Below are positions 50,118-59,400 of a stretch of 64,000 nucleotides of DNA, piece by piece. Source of the DNA: Erythrobacter sp. HL-111 (GTDB taxonomy: Bacteria; Pseudomonadota; Alphaproteobacteria; Sphingomonadales; Sphingomonadaceae). Below the pieces are notes generated by a model. The model ran no database searches and was not told the origin of the DNA. It worked only from the letters and a program-made list of their open reading frames with translations. How positions within the stretch are numbered: position 1 is the first letter of the stretch; each line of letters begins with the position of its first letter. The DNA is taken from NCBI RefSeq assembly GCF_900105095.1, contig NZ_LT629743.1:1736001-1800000 (forward strand). Direction: 5' to 3'. The position numbers and the translations under genes are program-made.

Positions 50118-51751
50118 TCCGCGGCTTCGGCCTTGAGGCTCGCGGCGATCCGCTGGGCGAGCGCCATCGCGACCTCGAGCTTGGGCATCCGCTCGAGCGT
50201 CTCGACCCCGCTTTCGCTGACGATGTGGACGAGGTTCTCGTCTCCGCCCATCACGTCCCCCGAAACGTCATTCGCGACGATCCAGTCGGCCGCCTTGCGC
50301 TTGCGCTTCTGGCGGGCATTGCCGATCACGTCGCTGGTTTCGGCCGCGAAGCCGATGACGAGTTCGGGCCGGTCCTTGCCCGCGGCGAGATTGGTGAGGA
50401 TGTCGGGGTTTTCGGTCAGCATCAGCGCCGGCGGGGCGGAGCCGCGCTTCTTCAGCTTTTCCGGGCGGTATTCCTTGGGCCGCCAGTCGGCCACCGCGGC
50501 GACCATCACCGCGGCATCGGCGGGCAATGCCTTCCTGACCGCTTCGGCCATTTCCCCGGCGGATTCGACGTCGATGCGCTTAACCCCGGCGGGCGTCTTC
50601 AGCGCCACCGGCCCCGCGACCAGCGTGACCTTCGCGCCAAGCGCGGCGGCGGCGGCGGCGATGGCAAAGCCCTGCTTCCCGCTCGAACGATTGGCGATGT
50701 AGCGCACCGGATCGATCGCTTCCCAGGTCGGCCCGGCGGTGACGAGGACGTGGCGACCCTGGAGCGGGAGGTAGGCGGCATCGCCCTCGAAACGCGGCGC
50801 ATCGCCTTCGGCCGATTCGATTGGCGCGGGCTCGATCGGTTCGGGCCGGGCGCGGCGCGGGTCGAATTCGTGGTTGAGCGCATCGGGATCGATCGGCGGC
50901 GCGGAAGACGCGCCGCCCTTCTTCGCGAGCAGGGGGCCGCCGAAATCGGGCTTGAACTCGGGCGCTTCCTCTTCGGGGGGAAGGTCTTCGCCCTCCGGCA
51001 GGTCGACCGAATCCGGGTCCTGTCCGAAATCCTCGTATTCGGCCTCGATCTCCTCGTGCGTGCGCTTGGCGGTGGAGCGCGGGATGATCCGCGACAACAG
51101 CCCGCCGAGCCCGCGCCCGACGTCACCGTCATCCGGGCCGTCGTCCTCCGCTCCGGTCTCGAACTCTTTCGCGGGGCGCGCCGCGGGGGCCGGTTCCCCG
51201 ACCTCGATCCCGAAATGGGCCGCGATCTCGCGCCAGATCGCCTGCGGTTCGGGCAGGCGGCCATAGCCGAATTCGCCGCAGGCCATCGCGCCTTCGTCCG
51301 GGTGCAGGACGGTGACGCCCGCCTGCCGCAGCCATTCGATGTTGCGCTGCGTCGTCTCGTGCTCCCACATCTTCACGTTCATCGCCGGGACCGCCATCAC
51401 CGGCTTGTCGGTGGCGAGGATCAGAGTGGTGGCGAGATCGTCGGCGATCCCGCTCGCCATCTTGGCGACGAGATCGGCGGTGGCGGGGCAGACGACGACG
51501 AGGTCGGCTTGGCGCGAGAGCTGGATATGGCCCATCTCGACCTCGTTCTTGAGATCGAACAGGCTGGTGTAGACTTGATTTTCCGACAGCGCGGCAAGCG
51601 ACATGGGCGTCACGAACTGCTGCCCGCCCTTGGTCACGACGCAGGTGACCTCGCCCCCGCCCTTGCGGATCAGGCGGACGAGTTCCAGCGACTTGTAGGC
51701 CGCGATACCGCCGCCCACGACCAGCAGGATTTTCGGCCCAGAGCCGCTCAT
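50114..51751 (-). CDS. coaBC: Bifunctional phosphopantothenoylcysteine decarboxylase / phosphopantothenate-cysteine ligase
   Basis: A 545-residue CoaBC (Dfp), which makes 4'-phosphopantetheine for coenzyme A. The N-terminal flavoprotein CoaC part has [12 protein letters not shown], the PAMN motif ([11 protein letters not shown]) and the catalytic Cys in [11 protein letters not shown]. The C-terminal CoaB part starts at [25 protein letters not shown]. Between them is an unusual insert of about 130 residues, acidic and Pro-rich ([12 protein letters not shown]), making the protein clearly longer than the usual 400. ATG 51751 was preferred to 51763, whose ribosome site would have no spacing. Confidence 0.95.
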   Translation of the reverse strand: MSGSGPKILLVVGGGIAAYKSLELVRLIRKGGGEVTCVVTKGGQQFVTPMSLAALSENQVYTSLFDLKNEVEMGHIQLSRQADLVVVCPATADLVAKMASGIADDLATTLILATDKPVMAVPAMNVKMWEHETTQRNIEWLRQAGVTVLHPDEGAMACGEFGYGRLPEPQAIWREIAAHFGIEVGEPAPAARPAKEFETGAEDDGPDDGDVGRGLGGLLSRIIPRSTAKRTHEEIEAEYEDFGQDPDSVDLPEGEDLPPEEEAPEFKPDFGGPLLAKKGGASSAPPIDPDALNHEFDPRRARPEPIEPAPIESAEGDAPRFEGDAAYLPLQGRHVLVTAGPTWEAIDPVRYIANRSSGKQGFAIAAAAAALGAKVTLVAGPVALKTPAGVKRIDVESAGEMAEAVRKALPADAAVMVAAVADWRPKEYRPEKLKKRGSAPPALMLTENPDILTNLAAGKDRPELVIGFAAETSDVIGNARQKRKRKAADWIVANDVSGDVMGGDENLVHIVSESGVETLERMPKLEVAMALAQRIAASLKAEAAE

Positions 51752-51989
51752 CGCGTCACGCATCTCCTCATCGCCGCCAGGCGCAGGGCCGGGCCGGGCC
51801 GGCAGGCGCCCGTTCGGCCGGCGAGTCCCCTAACCGTCAAGCCCTCGCCGCCAAGGGCCAGCGGGTGCCTTGCGCCCGCCATGGTTAAGGTTTCCCTTAT
51901 AGAGGCTCGAAGCCCCGGCGCCAAACGCCTTGAGACGAAGGCCGCGACAACGGCATAAGGGCAACGCCATAACGAAGAGGATTCCGTCG

Positions 51990-52391
51990 ATGACCGTCAC
52001 CCTGCTGCGCGCCGCCCTGTTCCTTGCCGGGCTGACCTTCATCATCATCGGCGGGTCCTTCCTCGTCGATCCGGCGGCGATGGGCGGCGGCTTCGGCCTG
52101 GTGCCGCGCGGCGCGCAGGGCCTGTCGAGCCTGCGCGGCGATTTCTTCGCCTATTTCGTGGTCGCGGGCGGGTGTCTCATGTTCGGCGCGTGGAAGCGGC
52201 GCGGCGAATTCCTGCTGGTCGCGGGCGCGATTTTCGGCCTCACCTTCCTCGCGCGCGCCTACAGCCTGGTGGTCGACGGATTCTACCTCGGCTGGGTGAC
52301 ACCGATGGGGATCGAGGCGGTGACGGTGATCCTCGTCCTTGTCGCAAGCCGCATCCTGCCGAGCGGCGCGCTGGTCGAGCGGGCGCAGTGA
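51990..52391 (+). CDS. DUF4345-like membrane protein
   Basis: A 133-residue protein with four predicted membrane helices, resembling DUF4345 (LFLAGLTFIIIGGSFLVDP, SSLRGDFFAYFVVAGG, and the Arg/Tyr-containing LARAYSLVVDG). Function unknown. AAGAGG lies upstream of the ATG. The leader at 51880-51905 reads CATGGTTAAGG, then CTTATAGAG, a possible promoter region. It is divergent from coaBC and converges with ubiB, 4 nt apart. Confidence 0.8.
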   Translation: MTVTLLRAALFLAGLTFIIIGGSFLVDPAAMGGGFGLVPRGAQGLSSLRGDFFAYFVVAGGCLMFGAWKRRGEFLLVAGAIFGLTFLARAYSLVVDGFYLGWVTPMGIEAVTVILVLVASRILPSGALVERAQ

Positions 52392-52395
52392 CGGC

Positions 52396-53964
52396 TCAGC
52401 CGATGACCCCGGCGGCGACCAGCGCCAACATCGCGCCCGCGCCGACCGCGCCGGCGAGGAGATAGCCCGGCAGCGAGCCGCCCTGCCGTTCCCGCGCGCG
52501 CCGTTCGGTGAGGAGCCGGATCTCGGGCAGGGGCGGCGCTTCGGGCGCGCCGCCCTTGGGCGGGAACTTCTCTTCCAGACGGCGGATCAGGCCGGGCAGG
52601 CGCAGCAGCGTCTCGGTATCCTCCTTGAGCCGGTCGGCGAGCGCGGATTCGGGGCCGAGCTCGTCGCGGATCCACGAGCGGACATAGGGCGCGGCGGTGT
52701 CCCACATGTTGATGTCGGGATTGAGCTGGGTGGCGATGCCCTCGACCATCACCATGGTCTTCTGCAGCAGCAGAAGGTGCGGCTGGGTCTGCATGTCGAA
52801 ATCGCGGGTGATCGCGAACAGCCCGTCGAGCATCTGGCCGACCGACAATTCCTTGACCGGCTTGCCGCGCATCGGCTCGCCCACGGCGCGCAGCGCGGTG
52901 GCGAATTCGCCGACCGAATGGTAGGAGGGCACATATTGCGCCTCGAAATGGATCTCGGCGACGCGCTGGTAATTGCCGGTCGTCAGGCCATAGAGGATTT
53001 CCGCCAGCCATTGCCGCGCGCGCCGGTCGATCCGGCCCATGATCCCGAAATCGATCGCAACGATCGTCCCGTCATCCTCCACGAACAAATTGCCCTGGTG
53101 CATGTCGGCGTGGAAGAAACCCGCGCTGATCGCCTGGGTGAGAAAGCTGATGACGAGCTTTTCGGCGATCGCGGGGAGATCGTGGCCCCGCTCGATCAGG
53201 GCCTCGGTGTTCGAGATCTTGACCCCGTCGATCCACTCGATCGTGAGCACGCGGCCATTGGTGCGGTCCCAGTCGATCGCGGGGATGCGGTAGCCCGGAA
53301 CGCCCTTCATCTGCTCGGCAAGCTCGCTCGCCGAGGCCGCCTCGCGCCTGAGGTCGAGTTCCGAATTCGACCAGCGCTTGAAATTGGCGATGGTCAGGCG
53401 CGGGCGCAGGCGCGAGGCCTCGCCGCCCATCGCCTCGACATGGGCGGCGGCCCATTCGTAGGTCTGGATGTCGCGCGCGAATTTCTGGCGGATGCCCGGA
53501 CGCAGGACCTTGATCGCGACCTTGCGCCCGTCGTTCGTCACGCCCTTGTGGACCTGCGCGATCGAAGCGGCCCCAACCGGCACGGGATCGACTTCGGCGA
53601 ACAGCGCCTCGAGCGGCTGTTCGAAGCTCGCCTCGATCTGCTCGCGGATCTTATCGAAGGGGACGGGCGGGAGGTTGTCCTGCAGGCTGAGGAGATTGTG
53701 CGCCGCTTCCTCGCCGACGAGGTCGGGCCGCGTCGCGAGGCTCTGGCCGAGCTTGATCGCCGCCGGACCGATCGCACGGAAGGCACCGGCGTAGTCGCGC
53801 GGGCCTTTCGCGCTGGTGAAGGTCGCGAGCCGGGCGAGCCTGACCAGCCGGCGCAGGGCGGAAGGCGCGTTGGGATCCTCCTCGATCCCGACCAGCGCGC
53901 GGCGGCGGGCGAGCGTCGTTCCCCAATTGGCGAGGCGCAGAAGGTGGATGGCAGGAGCGGTCAT
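52396..53964 (-). CDS. ubiB: Ubiquinone biosynthesis kinase-like protein UbiB
   Basis: A 522-residue ABC1/ADCK-family atypical kinase-like protein needed for ubiquinone synthesis. The family KxGQ motif is in AIKLGQSLATRPDL, the A-rich loop lies in PVPVGAASIAQVHKG, the catalytic-loop equivalent is FHADMHQGNLFV, and the metal Asp is in IVAIDFGIMG. Two C-terminal membrane helices end the protein (LLAGAVGAGAMLALVAAGVIG). It follows ubiE by 51 nt, so both quinone genes are probably cotranscribed. Confidence 0.94.
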   Translation of the reverse strand: MTAPAIHLLRLANWGTTLARRRALVGIEEDPNAPSALRRLVRLARLATFTSAKGPRDYAGAFRAIGPAAIKLGQSLATRPDLVGEEAAHNLLSLQDNLPPVPFDKIREQIEASFEQPLEALFAEVDPVPVGAASIAQVHKGVTNDGRKVAIKVLRPGIRQKFARDIQTYEWAAAHVEAMGGEASRLRPRLTIANFKRWSNSELDLRREAASASELAEQMKGVPGYRIPAIDWDRTNGRVLTIEWIDGVKISNTEALIERGHDLPAIAEKLVISFLTQAISAGFFHADMHQGNLFVEDDGTIVAIDFGIMGRIDRRARQWLAEILYGLTTGNYQRVAEIHFEAQYVPSYHSVGEFATALRAVGEPMRGKPVKELSVGQMLDGLFAITRDFDMQTQPHLLLLQKTMVMVEGIATQLNPDINMWDTAAPYVRSWIRDELGPESALADRLKEDTETLLRLPGLIRRLEEKFPPKGGAPEAPPLPEIRLLTERRARERQGGSLPGYLLAGAVGAGAMLALVAAGVIG

Positions 53965-54015
53965 GTCAGGTCAGTGCGCTCGAAGCGGCAAAGGGTTCCC
54001 TCGGGCTCGCGCGGG

Positions 54016-54789
54016 TCAGACCTTCCAGCCCGAATGGATCGCGACGAGCCCGCCCAGGATCGGCTCGACCCTGGTGTTCACGAAGCCGGCGCGCGCGATC
54101 ATCGCCTCGAATTCGGCCATGCGCGGAAACTTGCGGATCGATTCGACGAGATAGCGATAGGAATCCGCATCGCCCGCGATCACCTGGCCCATGCGCGGCA
54201 GGAGCTGTTCGGAATAGAGGTCGTAGGCCTCCTTCAGCCCCGACCATTCGACGGTGGAGAATTCGAGGCAGAAGAACCGCCCCCCCGGCCTCAGCACGCG
54301 ATGGGCTTCGGCCAGCGCGCGGTCGATGCGGGTCACGTTCCTGATGCCGAAGGCGATGGTGTAGGCGTCGAAGCTGGAGCCGGCGAAATCGGTCGCTTCC
54401 GCGTTCTGGCGGGTGAAGACGAGGCTGCCTTCGTCCTCGCTCCCGCCGCGTTCGACCGCGCGCTCGGCCCCGACGTCGAGCATGTCCTGGTTGATGTCGG
54501 CGACCGTCACGTGGGCCCCGCGCGCGACCATGCGGAAGGCGATGTCGCCCGTGCCGCCGGCCATGTCGAGCACCTGTTCGCCGCGCTGCGGCTTCACCCG
54601 TTTGACGAAGCGGTCCTTCCACAGGCGATGCATCCCTGCCGACATCGCATCGTTCATGATGTCGTATTTCCCGGCCACGCTGGTGAAGACCGCGCCCACG
54701 CGGCGGGTCTTTTCCTCGGGGGTCACGTCCTCGTAGCCGAAGGAGACGGTTTCGCTGGTTTCGGAAGGGCTGGAAGCTGGCTCGTTCAT
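54016..54789 (-). CDS. ubiE: Ubiquinone/menaquinone C-methyltransferase UbiE
   Basis: A 257-residue class I SAM methyltransferase that methylates the quinone ring in ubiquinone (and menaquinone) synthesis. The SAM motif is VLDMAGGTGDIAFRM; the UbiE signatures are KYDIMNDAMSAGMHRLWKD near the N-terminus and FGIRNVTRIDRALAEAHRVL with LEFSTVEW in the C-terminal half. It ends LVAIHSGWKV, as is typical. Divergent from mutM, 130 nt away. Confidence 0.96.
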   Translation of the reverse strand: MNEPASSPSETSETVSFGYEDVTPEEKTRRVGAVFTSVAGKYDIMNDAMSAGMHRLWKDRFVKRVKPQRGEQVLDMAGGTGDIAFRMVARGAHVTVADINQDMLDVGAERAVERGGSEDEGSLVFTRQNAEATDFAGSSFDAYTIAFGIRNVTRIDRALAEAHRVLRPGGRFFCLEFSTVEWSGLKEAYDLYSEQLLPRMGQVIAGDADSYRYLVESIRKFPRMAEFEAMIARAGFVNTRVEPILGGLVAIHSGWKV

Positions 54790-54919
54790 GGGGCCATGCC
54801 TTAGGGTGAATCGCGCGCGGGGCAAAGGCCTTGTATTCGCGCGGAGAGCCGGCGAAAGCGTGCCGCTCCCCCTGACCCTTCCCGGCGCGGTCCGCGCCGT
54901 TCCATGACAGCAGCCCGAA

Positions 54920-55735
54920 ATGCCCGAACTGCCCGAAGTCGAAACCACCGTGCGCGGGCTCGCCCGCTTCCTCGAAGGCCGGCGGATCGCGCGCGTCGCG
55001 GTGAACCGGCCGGACCTCAGGCGCCCCTTCCCGGCCGATCTCGTGCAGGTGCTGACCGGGGCGCGGGTGACGGCGCTCGCCCGCCGGGCGAAATACGGCC
55101 TCCTCCACACCGATCGCGGGCGCACGATGATCTTCCATCTCGGCATGAGCGGGCGCTGGCGGATCGACCCTGCCGAACCGCACGTCCACGACCACCTCGT
55201 GATCGAGACCGAGGGGCACCGCTTCGCCCTGTGCGATCCGCGCCGCTTCGGTTCCGTGGATCTCGTCGAAACCGCGGCGCTCGAAGCCTGGCCGCAATTC
55301 GCCGCGATGGGCCCCGAACCGCTCGGCGGGGACCTCACCCCGGCGTATCTCGAGGCCGCGCTCGCGGGCAGGAGCCAGGCGATCAAGCTGTGCCTGCTCG
55401 ACCAGCGCATCGTCGCCGGGCTCGGCAACATCTATGTCTGCGAGGCGTTGTGGCGGGCGCGGATCCATCCGCGCAAGGCCGGCGACAAGGTGACGGGGGG
55501 GCAGCTCGCAAGGCTCGTCCCCGCGATCCGGGACGTGCTCGAAGCCTCGATCCGCGACGGCGGCTCGACCTTGCGCGACTATGCCGCACCCGACGGGGAA
55601 CTGGGCTATTTCGCGAGCTCCTTCGACGTCTACGGGCGCACCGACGAGCCCTGCCGGCGCGCGGACGGCGGGACCATCCGCCGCTTCGCGCAAGGCGGGC
55701 GCAGCACCTGGTTCTGCCCCAGGTGCCAGAGATAG
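54920..55735 (+). CDS. mutM: Formamidopyrimidine-DNA glycosylase
   Basis: A 271-residue Fpg/MutM, which excises oxidised purines such as 8-oxoG and cuts the abasic site. The catalytic Pro-Glu is PELPEVET, the Lys is in RRAKYGLL, the H2TH motif in IVAGLGNIYVCEALW. The C-terminal zinc finger reads DEPCRRADGGTI ... WFCPRCQR: only three of the four usual cysteines are there, the second being replaced by Ala. Zinc might be held differently or lost. The rest of the protein is normal. Confidence 0.94.
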   Translation: MPELPEVETTVRGLARFLEGRRIARVAVNRPDLRRPFPADLVQVLTGARVTALARRAKYGLLHTDRGRTMIFHLGMSGRWRIDPAEPHVHDHLVIETEGHRFALCDPRRFGSVDLVETAALEAWPQFAAMGPEPLGGDLTPAYLEAALAGRSQAIKLCLLDQRIVAGLGNIYVCEALWRARIHPRKAGDKVTGGQLARLVPAIRDVLEASIRDGGSTLRDYAAPDGELGYFASSFDVYGRTDEPCRRADGGTIRRFAQGGRSTWFCPRCQR

Positions 55736-55919
55736 CGCCCGCAGCCAGGGCTGCCCCGCGCGAGATCCCGTGCGAATCCTTGACCTTTGTGCGTTCCGGC
55801 GGTAAGCGCCCCGCTTTCAGACGCATGGAGAGCTGCTCCGGGCGTCCCTTTCGACCAACCCGAGACACCTCCGGCCGCGATTCCTGCGGTCACAACGAAC
55901 GCGAGACAGACAAAAAGCC

Positions 55920-56180
55920 ATGGCCAACACGCCGCAAGCCCGTAAGCGCATCCGTCGCAACAACCGCCGCGCGGAAATCAACACCGCCCGCATGAGCCGT
56001 ATCCGCAGCTTCATCAAGAAGGTCGAAACGGCAATCGAATCCGGCGACAAGGACGCGGCGGCCACTGCCCTCAAGGCGGCCCAGCCCGAAATGCAGCGCG
56101 GCGTCGCCCGCGGGGTGATCCACAAGAACACCGTCGCGCGCAAGATGTCGCGCCTGTCGAAGCGCGTCGCCGCGCTCTGA
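55920..56180 (+). CDS. rpsT: 30S ribosomal protein S20
   Basis: An 86-residue S20, a primary 16S rRNA-binding protein of the small subunit. It has the family pattern: basic N-terminus [17 protein letters not shown], three long helices and the [19 protein letters not shown] tail. The gene stands alone, with a strong terminator downstream, upstream of dnaA. Autogenous control, known in other bacteria, cannot be judged here. Confidence 0.97.
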   Translation: MANTPQARKRIRRNNRRAEINTARMSRIRSFIKKVETAIESGDKDAAATALKAAQPEMQRGVARGVIHKNTVARKMSRLSKRVAAL

Positions 56181-56661
56181 CACCGCCCTGCCCGGAGCCC
56201 CGTGCGGGCGAATCAGCGGGCGGCCATAAGTGATTCTACCGGGTTTCGGACCGCCTCGGTCCGGCCAATTCGAAAGGGGCTGCGCCGTCTGGCCGCAGCC
56301 CCTTTTTATTACGACAAATATGACAACGGATCGCGCCCGAAATGTTAGGAAACCTGCCGATTCGCGCGGCACGGTTAGGGCTTCGCAAAGCAAAACAGGC
56401 ACTTGAACGAGGGCCTGCGGGATAGCGCCGAGTCAACAGGATTATTTCATTTTTTTTAAACGCGGCTGCTTGCCTTGAGGGCCGAACGGTTCTTTATTCC
56501 TGTCTCACCCGGGGCGGGACAGTCCGGGTTCTTGAAAGCTGATCGACAGGACGTTTTCCGCGGGACCGCGATTCCCGGGGGTGGGCGGCTTTTGCCTGTC
56601 GCAAAAGAGATGCACCGCCCGGGACGCTCGCGCCCCGGGGCGAGGACGGAATGGGGAAGTG
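56181..56661. other. 481-nt region between rpsT and dnaA
   Basis: No gene. It carries the rpsT terminator, then an AT-rich run (TTTCATTTTTTTTAAACG, about 56445-56462), the most AT-rich patch in the neighbourhood and a likely place for the dnaA promoter or for melting. No convincing DnaA box is seen here; those lie downstream of dnaA. Confidence 0.55.
56273..56307 (+). terminator. Intrinsic terminator downstream of rpsT
   Basis: Stem GGGGCTGCG / CGCAGCCCC (9 bp, extended by AAA/TTT), 9-nt loop, then TTTTT. Confidence 0.9.
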
Positions 56662-58122
56662 ATGGTACATAAAATAGACAAGGCGCGGGCAGCGCGTCGC
56701 TCCACCGATGATGATCTCATGGAGGACGCCGAAGCCGTCAACCTCGCGGCCGACTGGGCCGATATCAGCCAGGGCCTGCGAAAGGATCTCGGCCATCAGC
56801 TTCACAGCCAGTGGATCAGGCCGATCCAGCTCGGCCGGATCGACAAGGAGACCGGCACGCTCGATCTCTACCTGCCGACCGAATTCGCCGCAAACTGGGT
56901 CAACGACCGCTTCCGCGAGCGGCTCCAGCTCGCCTGGAAGATCGCGCGCAGCGAGGTCCGCCAGGTCCGCGTGCAGGTCCACCCGGGCCGTCGCCAGCTG
57001 CCCGAACTCAATCTCGACGCCCCGCGCCGGCCGGCCAATGACGGGGCGAGCGCGATCGCGGTCGCCGCGGGCACGATCGGCGATGCCGGCTTCACCGGCT
57101 CGGTCGGGCTCGACCCCTCGCTGACCTTCGCCGCCTTCGTCACCGGCGATGCCAACGTGCTCGCCTGCAACGCCGCGCAGCGCATGGCGGCGAACGAGAA
57201 GCCGCAGTTCTCGCCGCTCTACCTCAAGGCCGCGACCGGGCAGGGCAAGACGCACCTGCTCCACGCGATCGGGCACGCCTATCTCCAGGCGCACCCGCGC
57301 GCGCGGATCTTCTACTGTTCGGCCGAGCGCTTCATGGTCGAATTCGTCCAGGCGCTCAAAGCCAAGCAGATGATCGAGTTCAAGGCGCGCCTCAGGAGCT
57401 TCGACCTGCTGCTGGTGGACGACATCCAGTTCATCATCGGCAAGGCGTCGGCGCAGGAGGAACTGCTCTACACGATCGACGCGCTGCTCGCCGAAGGCAA
57501 GCGGCTGGTCTTCGCCGCCGACCGTGCCCCGCAGGCGCTCGACGGGGTGGAGCCGCGCCTGCTTTCCCGCCTGTCGATGGGCCTCGTCGCCGATATCCAG
57601 GCGGCCGATATCGAGCTGCGCAAGAAGATCCTCGAATCCAAGCTTTCGCGCTTCGCCCCGCTTTCGGTCCCCGAGGACGTGATCGACTTCCTCGCCCGCA
57701 CGATCACGCGCAACGTGCGCGAACTGGTCGGCGGCCTCAACAAGCTGATCGCCTATGCCCAGCTGACCGGGCAGGAAGTGTCGCTGCAACTCGCCGAGGA
57801 GCAGCTGACCGACATCCTCAGCGCCAATCGCCGACGGATCACGATCGACGAGATCCAGCGCACCGTGTGCCAGTTCTACCGCATCGACCGGGCCGAGATG
57901 AGCTCCAAGCGCCGCGCGCGTGCCGTCGTCAGGCCGCGGCAGGTGGCGATGTACCTGTCGAAGGTGCTGACCCCCCGCAGCTATCCCGAGATCGGGCGCA
58001 AGTTCGGCGGGCGCGACCATTCGACCGTGATCCACGCGGTTCGCCTGATCGAGGACCTGCGCCAGCGCGATGCCGACATGGACGGCGACGTGCGCAGCCT
58101 GCTGCGCCAGCTCGAAAGTTGA
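56662..58122 (+). CDS. dnaA: Chromosomal replication initiator DnaA
   Basis: A 486-residue DnaA. Domain I is at the N-terminus (DISQGLRKDLGHQLHSQWIRP), then a linker; the AAA+ domain III has Walker A ATGQGKTHLLHAIG and Walker B LLLVDDIQFI; domain IV ends with the DnaA-box-reading helix GGRDHSTVIHAVRL. The Walker A region has TGQGKT in place of the common GxGLGKT. GGGGA upstream supports ATG 56662; the upstream in-frame part has no family similarity. It is followed by a hairpin rich in DnaA-box-like sequences. Confidence 0.96.
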   Translation: MVHKIDKARAARRSTDDDLMEDAEAVNLAADWADISQGLRKDLGHQLHSQWIRPIQLGRIDKETGTLDLYLPTEFAANWVNDRFRERLQLAWKIARSEVRQVRVQVHPGRRQLPELNLDAPRRPANDGASAIAVAAGTIGDAGFTGSVGLDPSLTFAAFVTGDANVLACNAAQRMAANEKPQFSPLYLKAATGQGKTHLLHAIGHAYLQAHPRARIFYCSAERFMVEFVQALKAKQMIEFKARLRSFDLLLVDDIQFIIGKASAQEELLYTIDALLAEGKRLVFAADRAPQALDGVEPRLLSRLSMGLVADIQAADIELRKKILESKLSRFAPLSVPEDVIDFLARTITRNVRELVGGLNKLIAYAQLTGQEVSLQLAEEQLTDILSANRRRITIDEIQRTVCQFYRIDRAEMSSKRRARAVVRPRQVAMYLSKVLTPRSYPEIGRKFGGRDHSTVIHAVRLIEDLRQRDADMDGDVRSLLRQLES

Positions 58123-58136
58123 GGCACGCCTAGGTT

Positions 58137-58172
58137 CCGCCGCCTGTGGACAGCCTTGTCCACAGGCGGCGG
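58137..58172. other. Perfect 15-bp inverted repeat with DnaA-box-like arms
   Basis: Arms CCGCCGCCTGTGGAC and GTCCACAGGCGGCGG, separated by AGCCTT, starting 14 nt after the dnaA stop. The right arm with the loop contains TTGTCCACA, one base from the consensus DnaA box; the left contains CTGTCCACA on the minus strand. No T-run follows, so it is not a classical terminator. Confidence 0.75.
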
Positions 58173-58190
58173 CGAGCGTCTGTCCCCAAG

Positions 58191-58256
58191 CTGTCCACAG
58201 CTCGTCCCCGGCTTGCGGGCAGGCCTGTCGACCGGCCGCGCGCGCGCTTTTGCACA
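58191..58256. promoter_or_regulatory. Further DnaA-box-like sites downstream of dnaA
   Basis: CTGTCCACA at 58191-58199 and TTTTGCACA at 58248-58256 resemble TTATNCACA; CTCCACAG near 58273 and CTTTCCACA at 58305-58313, the latter in the next gene, are weaker. With the hairpin they make a cluster of about six in 180 bp. Confidence 0.4.
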
Positions 58257-58298
58257 GGCCTGTCGACAGGCGCTCCACAGGATGCCAACAGCCTGTCC

Positions 58299-59081
58299 AT
58301 GAGCCTTTCCACACCCCTTTCCCCAGGCCGCCTCGACCGCTTCGCCCGCCACATCGTCCTCCCCGAGATCGGCGGCGCGGGGCAGGTCGCGCTGTCGCGG
58401 CGCCATGTCGTCGTCATGGGCCTCGGCGGAATCGGCTCGCCCGCGCTGCAATATCTCGCTGGCGCCGGCATCGGGCGCTTCACCCTCGTCGATGATGACA
58501 CGGTCGACGCCTCGAACCTCCAGCGCCAGACGATCTTCACCACCCGCGATGTCGGCCACGGCAAGGCGACGAGCGCGCGGCGCTGGCTCGCCAATTTCGA
58601 CGACTCGCTCGCCGTCGAGATCACCGATGCGCGGGTGACGGCCCGGAACGCCGCCGGGATCGTCGCCGGGGCCGACCTCGTGCTCGACGGGACCGACAAT
58701 TTCGCGACCCGCCTCGCCGTTTCCGATGCCTGCGTCGCGGCGCGGGTCCCGCTGCTTTCCGCCGCCGTCGGCCGGTTCCAGGGCCAGGTCGGCGCCTTTG
58801 CCGGGCACCTGCCGGACCAGCCGTGCTACCGCTGCTTCGTCGGCGACGCCTTCGATGCCGAGGATTGCGACACCTGCGCCGAGGACGGGATGCTTGGCGC
58901 GATGGCCGGCTGGACCGGAAGCTTCGCGGCGATGCAGGCGGTGCGCGTGCTGCTGGACGGGGTGAGCGCGTTCGGGCGGCCGCAATGGGGCCGGCTCCAT
59001 CTGCTCGACGGGATGACGCCTGCGATGCGGACGCTGACCATCGCCAGGGATCCCGCCTGCCGGGCCTGCGCCACGCCCTGA
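58299..59081 (+). CDS. MoeB/ThiF/HesA-family adenylyltransferase
   Basis: A 260-residue E1-like enzyme that adenylates the C-terminus of a ubiquitin-like sulfur carrier (MoaD or ThiS) for molybdopterin or thiamine synthesis. The ATP motif is GLGGIGSPALQYLAGAGIG, followed by DDDTVDASNLQRQ and DGTDNFATR. Zinc cysteines are in CYRC and CRAC near the C-terminus; a Cys-rich DCDTCAEDG loop precedes the helix GMLGAMAGWTGSFAAM. There is no rhodanese domain. The in-frame sequence upstream of ATG 58299 is the box-rich region and looks non-coding. Confidence 0.92.
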   Translation: MSLSTPLSPGRLDRFARHIVLPEIGGAGQVALSRRHVVVMGLGGIGSPALQYLAGAGIGRFTLVDDDTVDASNLQRQTIFTTRDVGHGKATSARRWLANFDDSLAVEITDARVTARNAAGIVAGADLVLDGTDNFATRLAVSDACVAARVPLLSAAVGRFQGQVGAFAGHLPDQPCYRCFVGDAFDAEDCDTCAEDGMLGAMAGWTGSFAAMQAVRVLLDGVSAFGRPQWGRLHLLDGMTPAMRTLTIARDPACRACATP

Positions 59082-59173
59082 CGCGAACGCGTCTCGCCCC
59101 GTCGCAGCGCAGCGGCGGCGCGGAACCGGCAAGTCCTCCTTTCGTTGGAAGTTCAAGACGAAAGGATTATTTC

Positions 59174-59326
59174 ATGACACTTCTCAATCTCTTCATTCTT
59201 TCCGCTGGTGCCATCTTCGGCTTTTCGCAGTGGCAGAAAATGAAAAGGAAAACGCCGAGCAATCCCCGCCCGCATCCCGAAGACAAGTTCAAGGGCGGGG
59301 GCGAACCGACCAGGGCGCGCCCGTAA
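59174..59326 (+). CDS. Small single-pass membrane protein
   Basis: A 50-residue protein with one N-terminal membrane helix (TLLNLFILSAGAIFGFSQW) and a basic, Pro-rich tail. AAAGGA lies 8 nt before the ATG and a strong terminator follows, both of which support a real gene. I do not recognise a family. Confidence 0.55.
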   Translation: MTLLNLFILSAGAIFGFSQWQKMKRKTPSNPRPHPEDKFKGGGEPTRARP

Positions 59327-59347
59327 GCGCCGACCCGCAAATCGAGG

Positions 59348-59375
59348 AAGGCCGGCCCCGCAGCCGGCCTTTTTC
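59348..59375 (+). terminator. Intrinsic terminator after the small membrane protein
   Basis: Stem AGGCCGGC / GCCGGCCT (8 bp), 6-nt loop, then TTTT. Confidence 0.8.
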
Positions 59376-59400
59376 GTGGGCATCGACCAGGTGAAGCGCG

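Noticed and set aside
58146..58298. N-terminal extension of the MoeB/ThiF protein by 51 codons
   Set aside because: The stretch is the inverted repeat and DnaA-box-like cluster; its translation is Arg/Pro-rich with no family similarity, and the enzyme's own start is at 58299.
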